Part shown: piece by piece, positions 1 through 9,441 of the stretch
Layout of the letters: the number at the start of each line of letters is the position of its first letter
Position numbering within the stretch: the first letter of the stretch is position 1
NCBI RefSeq assembly: GCF_002858925.1
Contig: NZ_PJRS01000038.1
Span: forward strand, 62,001-126,000
Length of the DNA: 64,000 nt
Direction of reading: 5' to 3'
DNA from: Caulobacter zeae
Lineage (GTDB): Bacteria; Pseudomonadota; Alphaproteobacteria; Caulobacterales; Caulobacteraceae
Made by a program: the position numbers and the translations under genes
The notes under the pieces: generated by a model
The model's input: only the letters and a program-made list of their open reading frames with translations
Database searches by the model: none
What the model was told of the DNA's origin: nothing

Positions 1-33
1 CTCTGCGCCAGCCCGTGCGATGAAGGACCCGTC

Positions 34-663
34 ATGAGCCGATACAGCTTCCTGGACCTCGCCAGCTCGGCGAGCGTGAAATCGGCCCAGGCCGAGATGG
101 GCGTCGACCATCTGTGGACGCCCGGGCAGGTCGATAGGCAGATGGAGGCGTTCACGGAGAACGAGGAAGCCTTCATCGCTGAGCGCGACAGCTTCTACAT
201 GGCCAGCGTGTCGGAAACCGGCTGGCCCTATGTGCAGCACCGGGGCGGACCGCCCGGCTTCCTGAAGGTCATCGACGAGACCACCCTGGCGTTCGCCGAT
301 TTCCGCGGCAATCGCCAGTACATCAGCGTCGGCAACCTCGACGCCAATGACCGCGTGGCCCTGATCCTGGTCGACTATCCAAGGCGCGCCAGACTGAAGA
401 TCCTGGCCCACGCCGAACGCCTGGCGATCGACGCCGAACCAGGCCTGCTGGAGCGTGTGTCCGATCCCGGCTATCGGGCCAGGCCCGAGCGGATCTTCCG
501 CCTGAAGCTGGCGGCCTTCGACTGGAACTGCCCCCAGCACATCGTCCCGCGCTTCACCGAAGCCGAGGTCTCACGCGCGGTCCAGCCGCTTCGCGAGAAG
601 CTCGAAGCGCTGGAGGCCGAGAACCGCGCCCTTCGCGAGCGCCTGGATCAGGCGCGGGGCTAA
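34..663 (+). CDS. Pyridoxamine 5'-phosphate oxidase (PPOX) family flavoprotein
   Basis: Predicted 209-residue cytoplasmic protein of the split-barrel FMN-binding PPOX superfamily. The N-terminal half contains the typical strand pair around FYMASVSETGWPYVQHRG (about residues 53-70) followed by a GPPGFL loop and FADFRGNRQYISVGNL, the layout of the subgroup that reduces or oxidises small substrates with FMN or F420. The last 30 residues form a charged heptad pattern (LREKLEALEAENRALRERL), so a short C-terminal coiled coil probably mediates oligomerisation. The ATG at 34 follows GAAGGA at a good distance. The substrate is unknown; the gene stands alone and is convergent with the next hydrolase gene. 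Confidence 0.85.
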   Translation: MSRYSFLDLASSASVKSAQAEMGVDHLWTPGQVDRQMEAFTENEEAFIAERDSFYMASVSETGWPYVQHRGGPPGFLKVIDETTLAFADFRGNRQYISVGNLDANDRVALILVDYPRRARLKILAHAERLAIDAEPGLLERVSDPGYRARPERIFRLKLAAFDWNCPQHIVPRFTEAEVSRAVQPLREKLEALEAENRALRERLDQARG

Positions 664-682
664 GGCGCGGCCAAGGTCGCGT

Positions 683-1555
683 TCAGGTCGGAAGCCGCCC
701 CATGAAGTCGAGGATGTAGTCGGCGATCACGCCCGCATGCGTCTCGAGGGCGAAATGCCCCGTATCGAGGAAATGCACCTCCGCCTGGGGCAGGTCGCGC
801 CTGAAGGCCTCCGCGCCGGCGGGCAGGAAGAAGGGATCGTTGGCGCCCCAGACAGCCAGGAGCGGCGGCCGGCGTTCGCGGAAGTACTGGTGAATGCGCG
901 GATAGAGCGCGACGTTGCCGGCGTAGTCGGCGATCAGCCCCAGCTGGATATCCGCATTGCCCGGTCGCGACATCAGGGCGTAGTCCAGCCAATAGCCTTC
1001 CGGGGCCACCAGGAGCTCGTCGGGCGCGCCGTGGGTGTACTGCCAGCGCGTCGTCTCCAGGGTGAACATCGCCCGCATGGCCTCGCGATTAGCCGGCGAC
1101 GGATCGGCCCAGTACGCCTTGGTCTGCGCCCACCCGTCGCTGAGCCCCTCCTCGTAGGCATTGCCGTTCTGCGAGATGATCGCCGTGATCGCACCCGGCC
1201 GGGCCAGCGCCAGGCGAAGTCCCACCGGAGCGCCATAGTCGAAGATGTAGATGGCGTAGCGGGCGATCCCGATCGCGTCGGTGAAGGCCTCCATGGCCTT
1301 GGCCAGGCTGGCGAAGCTGTAGTCGAACCCCTCCGGCGCGGTCGTGAAGCCAAAGCCCGGAAGATCCGGAGCGACCACGTGGCAGCGGTCCGCCAGACGC
1401 GGGACCAGGTGGCGAAACTGGTGGGACGAGGTCGGAAAGCCGTGAAGCAGCAGGACCGTCGGATGCTCCCGGCTTCCGGCCTCGCGATAGAAGATCGAGA
1501 CGTCGCCGACCTCTGCGCGTCGCAAGGCGATCTCGGGCTGAACAGGTCTTGGCAT
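683..1555 (-). CDS. Alpha/beta hydrolase with Asp nucleophile (haloalkane dehalogenase/epoxide hydrolase-like), cytoplasmic
   Basis: 290 residues without a signal peptide. Visible landmarks are the oxyanion HGFPTS (38-43), the nucleophile elbow FDYGAP with Asp106 in place of the usual Ser, an acid in WGANDPF (Asp240) and the catalytic His in DTGHFAL (His267). An Asp nucleophile is what haloalkane dehalogenases and epoxide hydrolases use, so ester-intermediate chemistry on a halide, epoxide or related substrate is likely; the true substrate cannot be read. It is a close paralog of the exported hydrolase encoded at 3477-4466, so the same chemistry may exist in two compartments. Start chosen at ATG 1555, preceded by GAAGGG. 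Confidence 0.88.
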   Translation of the reverse strand: MPRPVQPEIALRRAEVGDVSIFYREAGSREHPTVLLLHGFPTSSHQFRHLVPRLADRCHVVAPDLPGFGFTTAPEGFDYSFASLAKAMEAFTDAIGIARYAIYIFDYGAPVGLRLALARPGAITAIISQNGNAYEEGLSDGWAQTKAYWADPSPANREAMRAMFTLETTRWQYTHGAPDELLVAPEGYWLDYALMSRPGNADIQLGLIADYAGNVALYPRIHQYFRERRPPLLAVWGANDPFFLPAGAEAFRRDLPQAEVHFLDTGHFALETHAGVIADYILDFMGRLPT

Positions 1556-1597
1556 CGAGGACCCTTCGCTATGAGCTAGGTGGAGAGCGAGCGGCTT

Positions 1598-1621
1598 CCT
1601 GGCGGCGGGCGCGCCGCCAGG
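1598..1621 (-). terminator. Hairpin downstream of the isochorismatase-like gene
   Basis: A perfect 10-bp stem (CCTGGCGGCG / CGCCGCCAGG) with a 4-base loop lies just past the stop of the gene at 1638-2318. There is no T-run after it, so it may be a weak or Rho-assisted terminator, or an insulating hairpin before the next promoter. Confidence 0.5.
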
Positions 1622-1637
1622 GGCGATCCTTGAGAGG

Positions 1638-2318
1638 TCAGGCGCCGGCCCTGGCCACCGCCTGGGCCTTGTGGAAGCTTTCCATCACCGCGGCGTAGTT
1701 GGGGGCCGCCAGGCCATAGAGCTTGGCCAGCTCGGCGGCTTCAGGGCGCGCCCAGGTGCGATGCAGTTCGCTGAGCAGTGCGTTGGTCGAGGTCGGCTTG
1801 ACCCCGCCCTGGACGAACCGGGCCAAGCTGGTGCGCGAGGCCATCTCGCTGGGATCGCCCGAGGCGTCGACGACGGCGTAGACCTCGTAGCCGGCGGCCA
1901 CCGCGTCCAGGGCCGGGAACATCACGCAGACGCTGGTCCAGACGCCGGCCATGATCAGGGTCCTGCGGCCCGTGGCCTCGACCTGCTCGACGAAGTCGCC
2001 GTTGTCCCAGGCGTTCACCTCGCCCTTGCGCGGCACATAGACCGCGTGCGGCGCCAGCTCGTGGATCTCGGGCATCAGCGGGCCGTTCGAACCGGACGGC
2101 TCGGACGCGGTCGTGATCACCGGAATGTTCAGCAGCGTCGCGAGGCGAGCGACCATCTCGACGTTTCGCCGAAGGTCCGACACGGCGATGTCCTTGACGG
2201 TCTGAAACAGGCCCGACTGGTGATCCAGCAGCAGGATCGCCGCATCGGCGGGATCCAGAAGAGCCGCGCCGCCGCCTGTGGGCAGAACGCTCGTTTTTTG
2301 GTTCAGCGACGTGGTCAT
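1638..2318 (-). CDS. Isochorismatase-family (YcaC-like) cysteine hydrolase
   Basis: 226 residues from ATG 2318, which is preceded by CGAGGAA at the right spacing; a longer open frame upstream (to 2471) lacks such a site and runs through low-GC intergenic DNA. The family triad is visible: Asp32 in LLLDHQSG, Lys98 in PRKGE and Cys131 in WTSVCVMF. The family hydrolyses C-N or C-O bonds of small amides and enol ethers; the YcaC subgroup has no settled substrate. The gene is divergent from the exported hydrolase gene at 2630 and shares with it an intergenic region carrying phased GTAAA repeats. Confidence 0.88.
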   Translation of the reverse strand: MTTSLNQKTSVLPTGGGAALLDPADAAILLLDHQSGLFQTVKDIAVSDLRRNVEMVARLATLLNIPVITTASEPSGSNGPLMPEIHELAPHAVYVPRKGEVNAWDNGDFVEQVEATGRRTLIMAGVWTSVCVMFPALDAVAAGYEVYAVVDASGDPSEMASRTSLARFVQGGVKPTSTNALLSELHRTWARPEAAELAKLYGLAAPNYAAVMESFHKAQAVARAGA

Positions 2319-2408
2319 GGGAGTTCCTCGAGTGGTCCGCGCCGGGATCGGCATCCTCAAGGACGCCCCGCGCAGATCGACCATTCTCCGACAAGCCCGA
2401 TCAGGCCA

Positions 2409-2433
2409 GTAAAGCCCCGTAAAATTCGGTATC
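2409..2433. promoter_or_regulatory. Phased direct repeats GTAAA-N5-GTAAA-N5-GTATC (candidate operator)
   Basis: Two exact GTAAA copies at 2409-2413 and 2419-2423 and a degenerate third (GTATC, 2429-2433) are spaced exactly one helical turn apart in the 311-bp divergent region 2319-2629. The inverted complement of the same arrangement (TTCAC/TTTAC/TTTAC, 10-bp period) occurs at 12841-12865 in another divergent region beside an AraC-type gene. Phased half-sites on one DNA face are typical of AraC or LuxR-type activators. The rest of 2319-2629 is noticeably A/T-richer than its surroundings and has a TATAAT at 2483-2488, without a good -35 partner on the plus strand. Confidence 0.5.
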
Positions 2434-2629
2434 GGCCAAATCAGCTCTAACTCCCACCTCATACTCACCACCGCATCTCGAATATAATTTCGATCTCAAC
2501 TCCCCAAAATGAACCCCTACAATCCAATCTTGACCGACCTTTACCACGCCTAACCCCGCGATCGCCTCCAAGGGACTATTCCTGTCGACCAACGCCCACC
2601 CAGGGCCTGGTCGCCCCATGGAGAACACG

Positions 2630-3388
2630 ATGAAGCCCGCCGTAGTTGGAATGATCGCGGCCATGGCCGCCGCTGCGCCGGCCGGCACGGCCTTCGCCAC
2701 CGAAAAGCCGGTGTCCATCGTCCTTGTCCATGGGGCCTTCGTCGACGCCTCGGGCTGGCGGCCGGTCTATGACCTGCTGTCGAAGAAGGGCTACGAGGTC
2801 CTGATCGTCCAGAACCCGACCATCACGCTGGACGGAGACGCCACGGCGACCCGGCAGGCCATCGCCCAGGCCAGGCATCCCGTCATCCTGGTGGGCCACT
2901 CCTACGGCGGCGCGGTGATCACCGAAGCCGGCGCCGACCCCAAGGTCAGGAGCCTGGTCTATCTGGCGGCCTTCGCGCCCGACGCCGGCGAGTCGGTCCT
3001 GCAACTGGCCAGCACGCCGGTCCCCGGCGCGCCTCCCGCGCCGCTCCTGCCGCCCAAGGACGGCTTCATCCAGGTCGATCCTGCCAAGTTCGCCTCGGCC
3101 TTCGCCGCCGACGTCGACCCCAAGGTCACCCACTTCATGGCCGCCTCGCAGGTGCCGTGGGGCCTGGGCGCGGTCGGCGCCAAGATCACCGCGCCGGCGT
3201 GGAAGGCCAAGCCCAGCTACTACCTGCTGGCGACGCAGGATCTGATGATCCCGCCGGCGGCCCAGCGCGCGATGGCGGTGCGGGCCAAGGCCACGCTGGT
3301 CGAGACCCCGAGCAGCCACGCCGTGATGCTCTCCAAGCCAGCCTACGTCGCCGACTTCATCGCGATGGCGGCCGACGCCAGCAAGTAG
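2630..3388 (+). CDS. Exported alpha/beta hydrolase (Ser nucleophile, esterase-like)
   Basis: 252 residues from ATG 2630, preceded by GGAGA; an ATG twelve bases upstream (2618) has no such site. An N-terminal hydrophobic segment ending near AFA (about residues 1-23) looks like a Sec signal peptide, so the enzyme is probably periplasmic. The core shows VHGAF (about 33-37), the elbow GHSYGG with Ser91, and a late His in SSHAVM. This pattern matches the AB_hydrolase_6 group that includes methyl-ester and pyrethroid-type esterases. The substrate is unknown. Co-directional with the hydrolase gene at 3477 and divergent from the isochorismatase-like gene. Confidence 0.85.
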   Translation: MKPAVVGMIAAMAAAAPAGTAFATEKPVSIVLVHGAFVDASGWRPVYDLLSKKGYEVLIVQNPTITLDGDATATRQAIAQARHPVILVGHSYGGAVITEAGADPKVRSLVYLAAFAPDAGESVLQLASTPVPGAPPAPLLPPKDGFIQVDPAKFASAFAADVDPKVTHFMAASQVPWGLGAVGAKITAPAWKAKPSYYLLATQDLMIPPAAQRAMAVRAKATLVETPSSHAVMLSKPAYVADFIAMAADASK

Positions 3389-3476
3389 CCGGCCCGCCTT
3401 ACGATCTCGCCGCGCGCAGCCCGCGGGGCGAGACCACTCCTCCCCAGAAACGTCCTGAAAATCCAAGGAGACTTCG

Positions 3477-4466
<990 letters not shown>

Positions 4467-4485
4467 GCCCGCCTCGATAGCCGGA

Positions 4486-4518
4486 GATATCCGCGACGCT
4501 CAGCGCGTCGCGGATATC
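4486..4518. terminator. Bidirectional hairpin between convergent genes
   Basis: A perfect 14-bp inverted repeat (GATATCCGCGACGC and its complement, loop 4500-4504) lies between the hydrolase ending at 4466 and the convergent regulator, whose last codons form its right arm. Position and symmetry fit a terminator serving both strands. Confidence 0.6.
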
Positions 4519-5093
4519 GTACGCAGGCGCTGGGCGAACACGTCCTCGATCCACGCCTCGTCCCGGGGCGTAAGCTCGATGAACAGGACCCGGCGCGACG
4601 TCCCCGCCAACTCCTTGTCGGGATCACCGGGCATCTCGATGACCATCGACCGCAGGGTGCGGGCCATCAGCGCCAGAGCCTCTTCGAAACTCCCGTGCGT
4701 CGGGCCGGCGGCGGCAAGCCCGACCTCACCGGCCGGTATCGCAGGCGAGACCGCGCCCGCGGTCAGCGCCTCGCCGACCTCCACGGGCGAAATGAAGCGA
4801 TAGCCTCGTCCGTTGACGGTGGCGATGTACCGGGCGGCGTCGACGTCATCATCCAGCGCCCGGCGCAGGGCGGCGATGTGGACCTTCAGGTTGCCCTCGA
4901 CGACGGTGGTGCTGGGCCAGGCCTCTTCCAGCAGCTCACGCTTGGTCAGGAGTTCACCAGGGCGTTGGACGAAGGCGGTCAGCAAATCCAGGGCCCGGCA
5001 GCCGACGCGAACGACCTTGCCGCCCTTCAGGAGAAGCTGGCGCCCAGGAACGAAGAGGTACTCTCCGAACGCGAAGGTAGGCGCGGGCGTCAT
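4500..5093 (-). CDS. Winged-helix (OmpR/CadC-type DNA-binding) transcriptional regulator
   Basis: 197 residues. Residues about 5-100 form an OmpR/PhoB-type winged helix used alone: the recognition region LLTKRELLEEAWP, the HIAALRRAL helix and the wing signature IATVNGRGYRF are all present. There is no receiver domain, so it is not a classical response regulator. The remaining 95 residues contain an unassigned Ala/Gly-rich linker and a short alpha-helical tail; no transmembrane segment is evident, unlike CadC itself. Convergent with the hydrolase gene at 3477. It could control neighbouring hydrolases, but no operator was identified for it. Confidence 0.82.
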   Translation of the reverse strand: MTPAPTFAFGEYLFVPGRQLLLKGGKVVRVGCRALDLLTAFVQRPGELLTKRELLEEAWPSTTVVEGNLKVHIAALRRALDDDVDAARYIATVNGRGYRFISPVEVGEALTAGAVSPAIPAGEVGLAAAGPTHGSFEEALALMARTLRSMVIEMPGDPDKELAGTSRRVLFIELTPRDEAWIEDVFAQRLRTISATR

Positions 5094-5520
5094 GAGCCGC
5101 CTCCGCAGGGACGGCAGCGGTTGTCAGCGACATGGCGCCGGCGGGTGGAACTCGAACGGTTCGACACGCCACCCTCCTTTGATCTGGATTGCCAAAGGTA
5201 CCGCTCCCTGCCGTAGGGCTTCAATTCGCCCATGGTCGCGCCGTTCTCGCCACACGGCGCGCCGGACTAGACTTTCGTCTAGTCGCGCTTCTCCCCGCTG
5301 CACGCCGAGCCTGGCGGCTCCAGCGCCCCGACCATCATCCTGGCGCCGGTCGACATAACGCCCGGATGCGCTGTAGACGCCGACGGGCCGGACAGGCCGC
5401 GCTTCGGGTGGATCGCGCTAGCCCATCGTCGAACCCGGCTCGACCTTGGTCGAGGTGGAAGCAGCGCTTTGATCACGATAGGCTGCGGCTGCGTCGGAGA
5501 GACAAGACAAAGGGCTCCTT
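5094..5520. other. 427-bp intergenic region between regulator and PAS kinase
   Basis: No convincing coding potential on either strand; short overlapping open frames lack ribosome-binding sites and recognisable motifs. The main structure is the palindrome at 5265-5284, annotated separately. The region presumably holds the divergent promoters of the regulator (leftward) and the kinase (rightward). Confidence 0.55.
5265..5284. promoter_or_regulatory. Perfect palindrome GACTAGAC-TTTC-GTCTAGTC
   Basis: 8-bp arms with a 4-base spacer, about 240 bp upstream of the PAS kinase gene and 170 bp upstream of the divergent regulator. The symmetry and length fit a dimeric-regulator operator (for example of the LuxR-type response regulator encoded at 8753-9397) better than a terminator, since no gene ends here. 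No second copy was noticed in the window. Confidence 0.4.
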
Positions 5521-8500
5521 GTGGCACCTCCGCACGTCATGCCGCTGGCGGCCGAAAGTCGGATCCTGGAACAGCTCGAACGCGATCTTGAGCGCCTGGC
5601 ACGCCTGCCCGAGGCGTGGATCGGCCTGGACCCCACGTCCATCGCCGAAAGCGTGCTGGAGACCTTGCTCGAAATGCTCGGGCTGGACTTCGTGGGCCTG
5701 CGCTTCAACGACACCACGCATGTGTTTCTTCGCGTCGCTTCGGACTTTGCGCGGACCTGCGCGCCCGACGACGTTCGCGCCGCGCTGGAAACCTGGTCGG
5801 ACCACGGCGAAACCGAGACACGGCTATCCTTGGGCGGCCAGTCCGTGTCGGTGGCCGCGTGCGCGCTTGGCGTCAGCGCCGGCATCGGCGTGATCCTGGC
5901 CGGCGCGCGCCGCCAGGGCTTTCCCAACGGTCCGGAGCGGTCGAAGCTGAAGATCGCCGCCGCGCAGACCAGCCTGGCCTGCCGCGAGATGCGCGAACTG
6001 AGTGATCGCCAGCCGCCGGAGGACCAGCGCGCCAATCCACCGTCCGCCCAAGCATTGGCGGAAAGCGAATGGCGCCTGCACCTGACCATCAACACCATCC
6101 CGGCCATGGCCTGGTCGACGACGCCGGACGGCCTGATCGACTTCTGCAACCAGAACTTCGTCGACTTTGTCGGCTGGACCGCCGAGGAGATCAGCGGCCA
6201 GGGCTTCTGGCCGATCTTCCATCCGGACGACACCGCCCATCTGCTGGCGTCCTGGCAGGAGATCATGGCCACCAAGCGCCCGCGCGATGTCGAAGGCCGC
6301 ATCCGCCGGGCCGATGGCGAATACCGCTGGTTCGTGCTGCGACAGAACCCGCTGTTCGACGCGGACGGCAATGTCATCAAGTGGTACGGCGCCGGTGCCG
6401 ACATCGAGGATCGCAAGCGCGCCGAGACGGCGCTTGAGGAAGCTCAGGCCGCCCTGCTGGCCAGCGAGCAGAACCTCGACCTGATCGTCAACTCCCTGCC
6501 GGTCCTGGTCTGGTCGGCGCGCCCCGACGGCAGCGCCGACTTCATCAACCAGAGCTGGCGCGACTATGCCGGCGAGCCGGCGGACAAGATCCTGGAATGG
6601 GGGTTCCTGGATCTCTACCACCCCGACGACGTCCCGAGCATGATGGAGACTTGGACCCGGGACATCACCTACAACGACCAGACCGCGCTCAAGGGGCGTA
6701 TTCGCGGCGCCGACGGGCTGTACCGCTGGTTCTATTTCGCGGGCCGCAAGATCACCGACGCCAACGGGGCGGTCCGCTGGTTCGGATGCAATGTCGACAT
6801 CGAGGATCTCCAGCGCGCCGAGAACGCACTGCGGGAAAGCGAAGCCGCGCTCAGGGAAAGCGAGCGGGCGCTGAGCCTCACGATCAGCACCATCCCCGCG
6901 ATGGTCTGGTCGACAAAGCCCGACGGCATGCTGGATTCGTGGAATCAACCGTTCCTGGATTTTGCGGGCGTCGCCTTTGAAGAGATCGAAGGCGATGGCT
7001 TCTATCGGCTTTTTCACCCCGAAGACGTGGAGCGCCTGCGCTCGACCTGGAACGAGGTCGTCGGTTCAGTACGGCCCCAGGAGACCGAAGGCCGCATGAG
7101 GGGCCGCAACGGCGAATACAGATGGTTCGCCCTTCGCCAGAACCCATTGCTGGACAACGATGGCAACGTTCTCAAATGGTACGGCATCGTCGTCGATATC
7201 GAGGACAGGAAGCGAGCAGAGGAAGCCCTGCGAGCCAGCGAGGCCGCTCTGCGCGATAACGAGCGACGGCTCGAGCACATCATCAACGCCGTCCCCGGCC
7301 TAGTCTGGTCGGCCGCCCCGGACGGTGAGATCACGTTCCTGAGCCAGCAGTACCTCGACTACATAGGTCTCGACGCCGAGCACGCCTTGGCGGGCGCGTG
7401 GCGCGACGCCATCCACCCGCAGGACGCCGAGGACCTCTTCGCGGCCTGGGCGAATGCTTTCGCCCAAGGCCGCGCCAACGAGCACGAGGCGCGTCTTCGC
7501 CGGGCGGACGGCAGCTACCGCTGGATGCTGTTTCGCGCGAGCCCCTCGTTCGACAGCGCCGGACATCTGGCCGAGTGGTTCGGGGTCAATATCGACATCG
7601 AGGACCGCAAGGTCGCGCAGGACACGGTTCGCGCCAGCGAGGCGGCGCTGCGCGACAGCGAGCGTGAACTCCAACAGATCATCTCCTCGATCCCGGGCCT
7701 GACCTGGTCGTCCGACGCGAGAGGCGCCACGCGGTTCTGGAGCCAGCAGTACCTGGACTACGCCGGCGCCCAGCTCGAGGACGTCCTGGGCTTCAAGTTC
7801 GCCAACTACATCCACCCCGACGACCGCGACCACATCCTAGAAATGTGGACGCAGATCATCGCCGCCGGCACGCCCGGCGAAGCCGAACTGCGCCTGCGCC
7901 GCGCCGACGGGGAGTATCGCTGGTTCCTGATCCGAGCCTGCCCGTTCTTCGACGAACACGGCAACCTGACCCGGTGGTTCGGCGTCAATGTCGATATCGA
8001 GAACCGCAAGCGCGCCGAGGAAGATCTGCGCCAGAGCCAGAGCGATCTGGCCCACGTCACACGGATGACCACGATCGGCGAGCTGGCGGTGTCGATCGCC
8101 CATGAAGTCAATCAGCCGCTCATGGGCGTGGTCACCAACGCCAGCGCATGCCTGCGCTGGCTCGACGGCGCCCAGACCGACATCGCCATGGCGCGCCAGG
8201 CGGCCGAGCGCATCGTCCGCGACGGGCACCGGGCCGGCGACATCATCACCAGCCTGCGCAGCCTGGCCCGCAAGTCCGCGCCGCGAATGGACCGCGTCAG
8301 CCTGGACGATGTCGTCCAGCCGGTCCTCGATCTGCTGCGCGGCGAGTTCAAGCGTCACGACGTGATCGCCAAGGCCGAGCTGGATGACGGCGCCACCGCC
8401 ATACTCGGCGACACGACGCAGTTGCAGCAGGTGAACCTCAACCTGATCATGAACGGCGTGGAAGCCATGGCCGGATCGGCGGCGAGCCCCAGGTTGCTGA

Positions 8501-8769
8501 CCGTGCGCGCCCAAACACGCGAGGGCAAGGCGCTGGTGACCGTAGCGGATACGGGACCGGGCCTGGCTTCCGACGACCCCGACCGCCTGTTCGAGGCCTT
8601 CTTCAGCACCAAGCCGGAAGGCATCGGGATGGGCCTTTCCATCTGCCGTTCGATCCTCGAGGCCCATGGGGGCAGGATCTGGGCGGCGACCAACGGGACG
8701 CGCGGCGGCGCCTTCAGCTTCACCCTGCCCTTGGCGGAAGGACACGGCGTTCATGTTTCCAAACGCTAA
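5521..8769 (+). CDS. Five-PAS sensor histidine kinase (FixL/NtrB-like)
   Basis: 1,082 residues from GTG 5521; an ATG at 5539 is the alternative start. No transmembrane helix is visible, so it is a soluble sensor. An N-terminal region (about 1-165) has GAF-like character. Five PAS-PAC modules follow, beginning near residues 179, 314, 445, 577 and 710, each with the series W-S-PDG, H-P-D/E-D and an RxADGxYRWF-type PAC strand ending in DIEDRKRAE-like linkers. The kinase core starts near 838 with phospho-acceptor His861 in HEVNQPL, and an ATPase domain with DTGPG and GMGLSI. Its stop overlaps the start of the response-regulator gene, its evident partner. Ligands unknown. Confidence 0.9.
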   Translation: MAPPHVMPLAAESRILEQLERDLERLARLPEAWIGLDPTSIAESVLETLLEMLGLDFVGLRFNDTTHVFLRVASDFARTCAPDDVRAALETWSDHGETETRLSLGGQSVSVAACALGVSAGIGVILAGARRQGFPNGPERSKLKIAAAQTSLACREMRELSDRQPPEDQRANPPSAQALAESEWRLHLTINTIPAMAWSTTPDGLIDFCNQNFVDFVGWTAEEISGQGFWPIFHPDDTAHLLASWQEIMATKRPRDVEGRIRRADGEYRWFVLRQNPLFDADGNVIKWYGAGADIEDRKRAETALEEAQAALLASEQNLDLIVNSLPVLVWSARPDGSADFINQSWRDYAGEPADKILEWGFLDLYHPDDVPSMMETWTRDITYNDQTALKGRIRGADGLYRWFYFAGRKITDANGAVRWFGCNVDIEDLQRAENALRESEAALRESERALSLTISTIPAMVWSTKPDGMLDSWNQPFLDFAGVAFEEIEGDGFYRLFHPEDVERLRSTWNEVVGSVRPQETEGRMRGRNGEYRWFALRQNPLLDNDGNVLKWYGIVVDIEDRKRAEEALRASEAALRDNERRLEHIINAVPGLVWSAAPDGEITFLSQQYLDYIGLDAEHALAGAWRDAIHPQDAEDLFAAWANAFAQGRANEHEARLRRADGSYRWMLFRASPSFDSAGHLAEWFGVNIDIEDRKVAQDTVRASEAALRDSERELQQIISSIPGLTWSSDARGATRFWSQQYLDYAGAQLEDVLGFKFANYIHPDDRDHILEMWTQIIAAGTPGEAELRLRRADGEYRWFLIRACPFFDEHGNLTRWFGVNVDIENRKRAEEDLRQSQSDLAHVTRMTTIGELAVSIAHEVNQPLMGVVTNASACLRWLDGAQTDIAMARQAAERIVRDGHRAGDIITSLRSLARKSAPRMDRVSLDDVVQPVLDLLRGEFKRHDVIAKAELDDGATAILGDTTQLQQVNLNLIMNGVEAMAGSAASPRLLTVRAQTREGKALVTVADTGPGLASDDPDRLFEAFFSTKPEGIGMGLSICRSILEAHGGRIWAATNGTRGGAFSFTLPLAEGHGVHVSKR

Positions 8770-9397
8770 GGACAACGACGCGCTCGTCGTGGTCATCGAC
8801 GACGACGAGAGCGTCCGCGAGGCGCTGCGGGCGCTCTTCCAGTCCGTGGGCCTGATGACGGAGATCTATGGCTCGGTGCAGGCGTTCCTGGACGCCGGCC
8901 GACTGGAACGCGCCGGCTGCATCGTGCTTGATATTCGACTTCCAGGTCGCAGCGGCCTCGAATTCCAGGAGGCCCTGGCGCGAAGCGGGACGGCCCAGTC
9001 TGTCGTGCTGATCAGCGCCCATGTAGACGTCCAGATGGCCGTGCGCGCGATGAAGGCCGGCGCGATCGACGTGCTGACCAAGCCGGTGCGCGAGCAGGAC
9101 CTGCTGGAGGCGGTGAACCGCGCCCTGGCCAAGGACCAGCAGCGTCGGGGCGAAGCCAGGCTCGACCAGGCGCTGGCCGCGCGCTACGCCACCCTCTCCG
9201 AGCGCGAACGGCAGGTCTTCGTGCTGGTCGCCGCCGGCCTGCTCAACAAGCAGATCGCCGAGCGGGCCGCGATCACCGAAGCCACGGTCAAACTGCACCG
9301 CAGCCAGGTGATGAAGAAGATGGAGGCCGAGTCCCTGCCCGACCTCGTGCGCATGGCCGACCGACTAGCCAAGGTCGAGGCGAGCCCGCAGCTCTGA
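8753..9397 (+). CDS. FixJ-type response regulator (receiver + LuxR helix-turn-helix)
   Basis: 214 residues from ATG 8753, preceded by GGAAGGA and overlapping the kinase gene by 17 bp, a sign of translational coupling. The receiver domain has the acidic pocket IDDDES (16-20), phospho-acceptor Asp60 in VLDIRLPG and Lys110 in LTKPV. The output domain (about 140-205) is LuxR/FixJ-type: LSERERQVFVLVAAGLLNKQIA and TVKLHRSQVMKKM. It presumably receives phosphate from the five-PAS kinase. Target promoters are not known; the palindrome at 5265-5284 is one candidate for autoregulation. Confidence 0.92.
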   Translation: MFPNAKDNDALVVVIDDDESVREALRALFQSVGLMTEIYGSVQAFLDAGRLERAGCIVLDIRLPGRSGLEFQEALARSGTAQSVVLISAHVDVQMAVRAMKAGAIDVLTKPVREQDLLEAVNRALAKDQQRRGEARLDQALAARYATLSERERQVFVLVAAGLLNKQIAERAAITEATVKLHRSQVMKKMEAESLPDLVRMADRLAKVEASPQL

Positions 9398-9404
9398 GCA
9401 TCGA

Positions 9405-9432
9405 GCCGGCGACGGGCAGCCCCGCCGCCGGC
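9405..9432. terminator. GC-rich hairpin between convergent genes
   Basis: Stem GCCGGCG-A-CGGG / CCCG-C-CGCCGGC with a 4-base loop in the 44-bp space between the response regulator and the convergent hydrolase gene. It can serve both directions; the T-tract is poor. Confidence 0.5.
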
Positions 9433-9441
9433 CGCGCGTTT

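Noticed and set aside
2401..2718. Minus-strand open frame of about 105 codons covering the low-GC divergent region
   Set aside because: No ribosome-binding site before its starts, overlaps the start of the exported hydrolase gene and covers the phased repeats; no recognisable family.
5189..5893. Plus-strand open frame overlapping the intergenic region and the kinase start
   Set aside because: Arg/Pro-rich translation, out of frame with the clearly supported kinase; typical GC-rich shadow frame.
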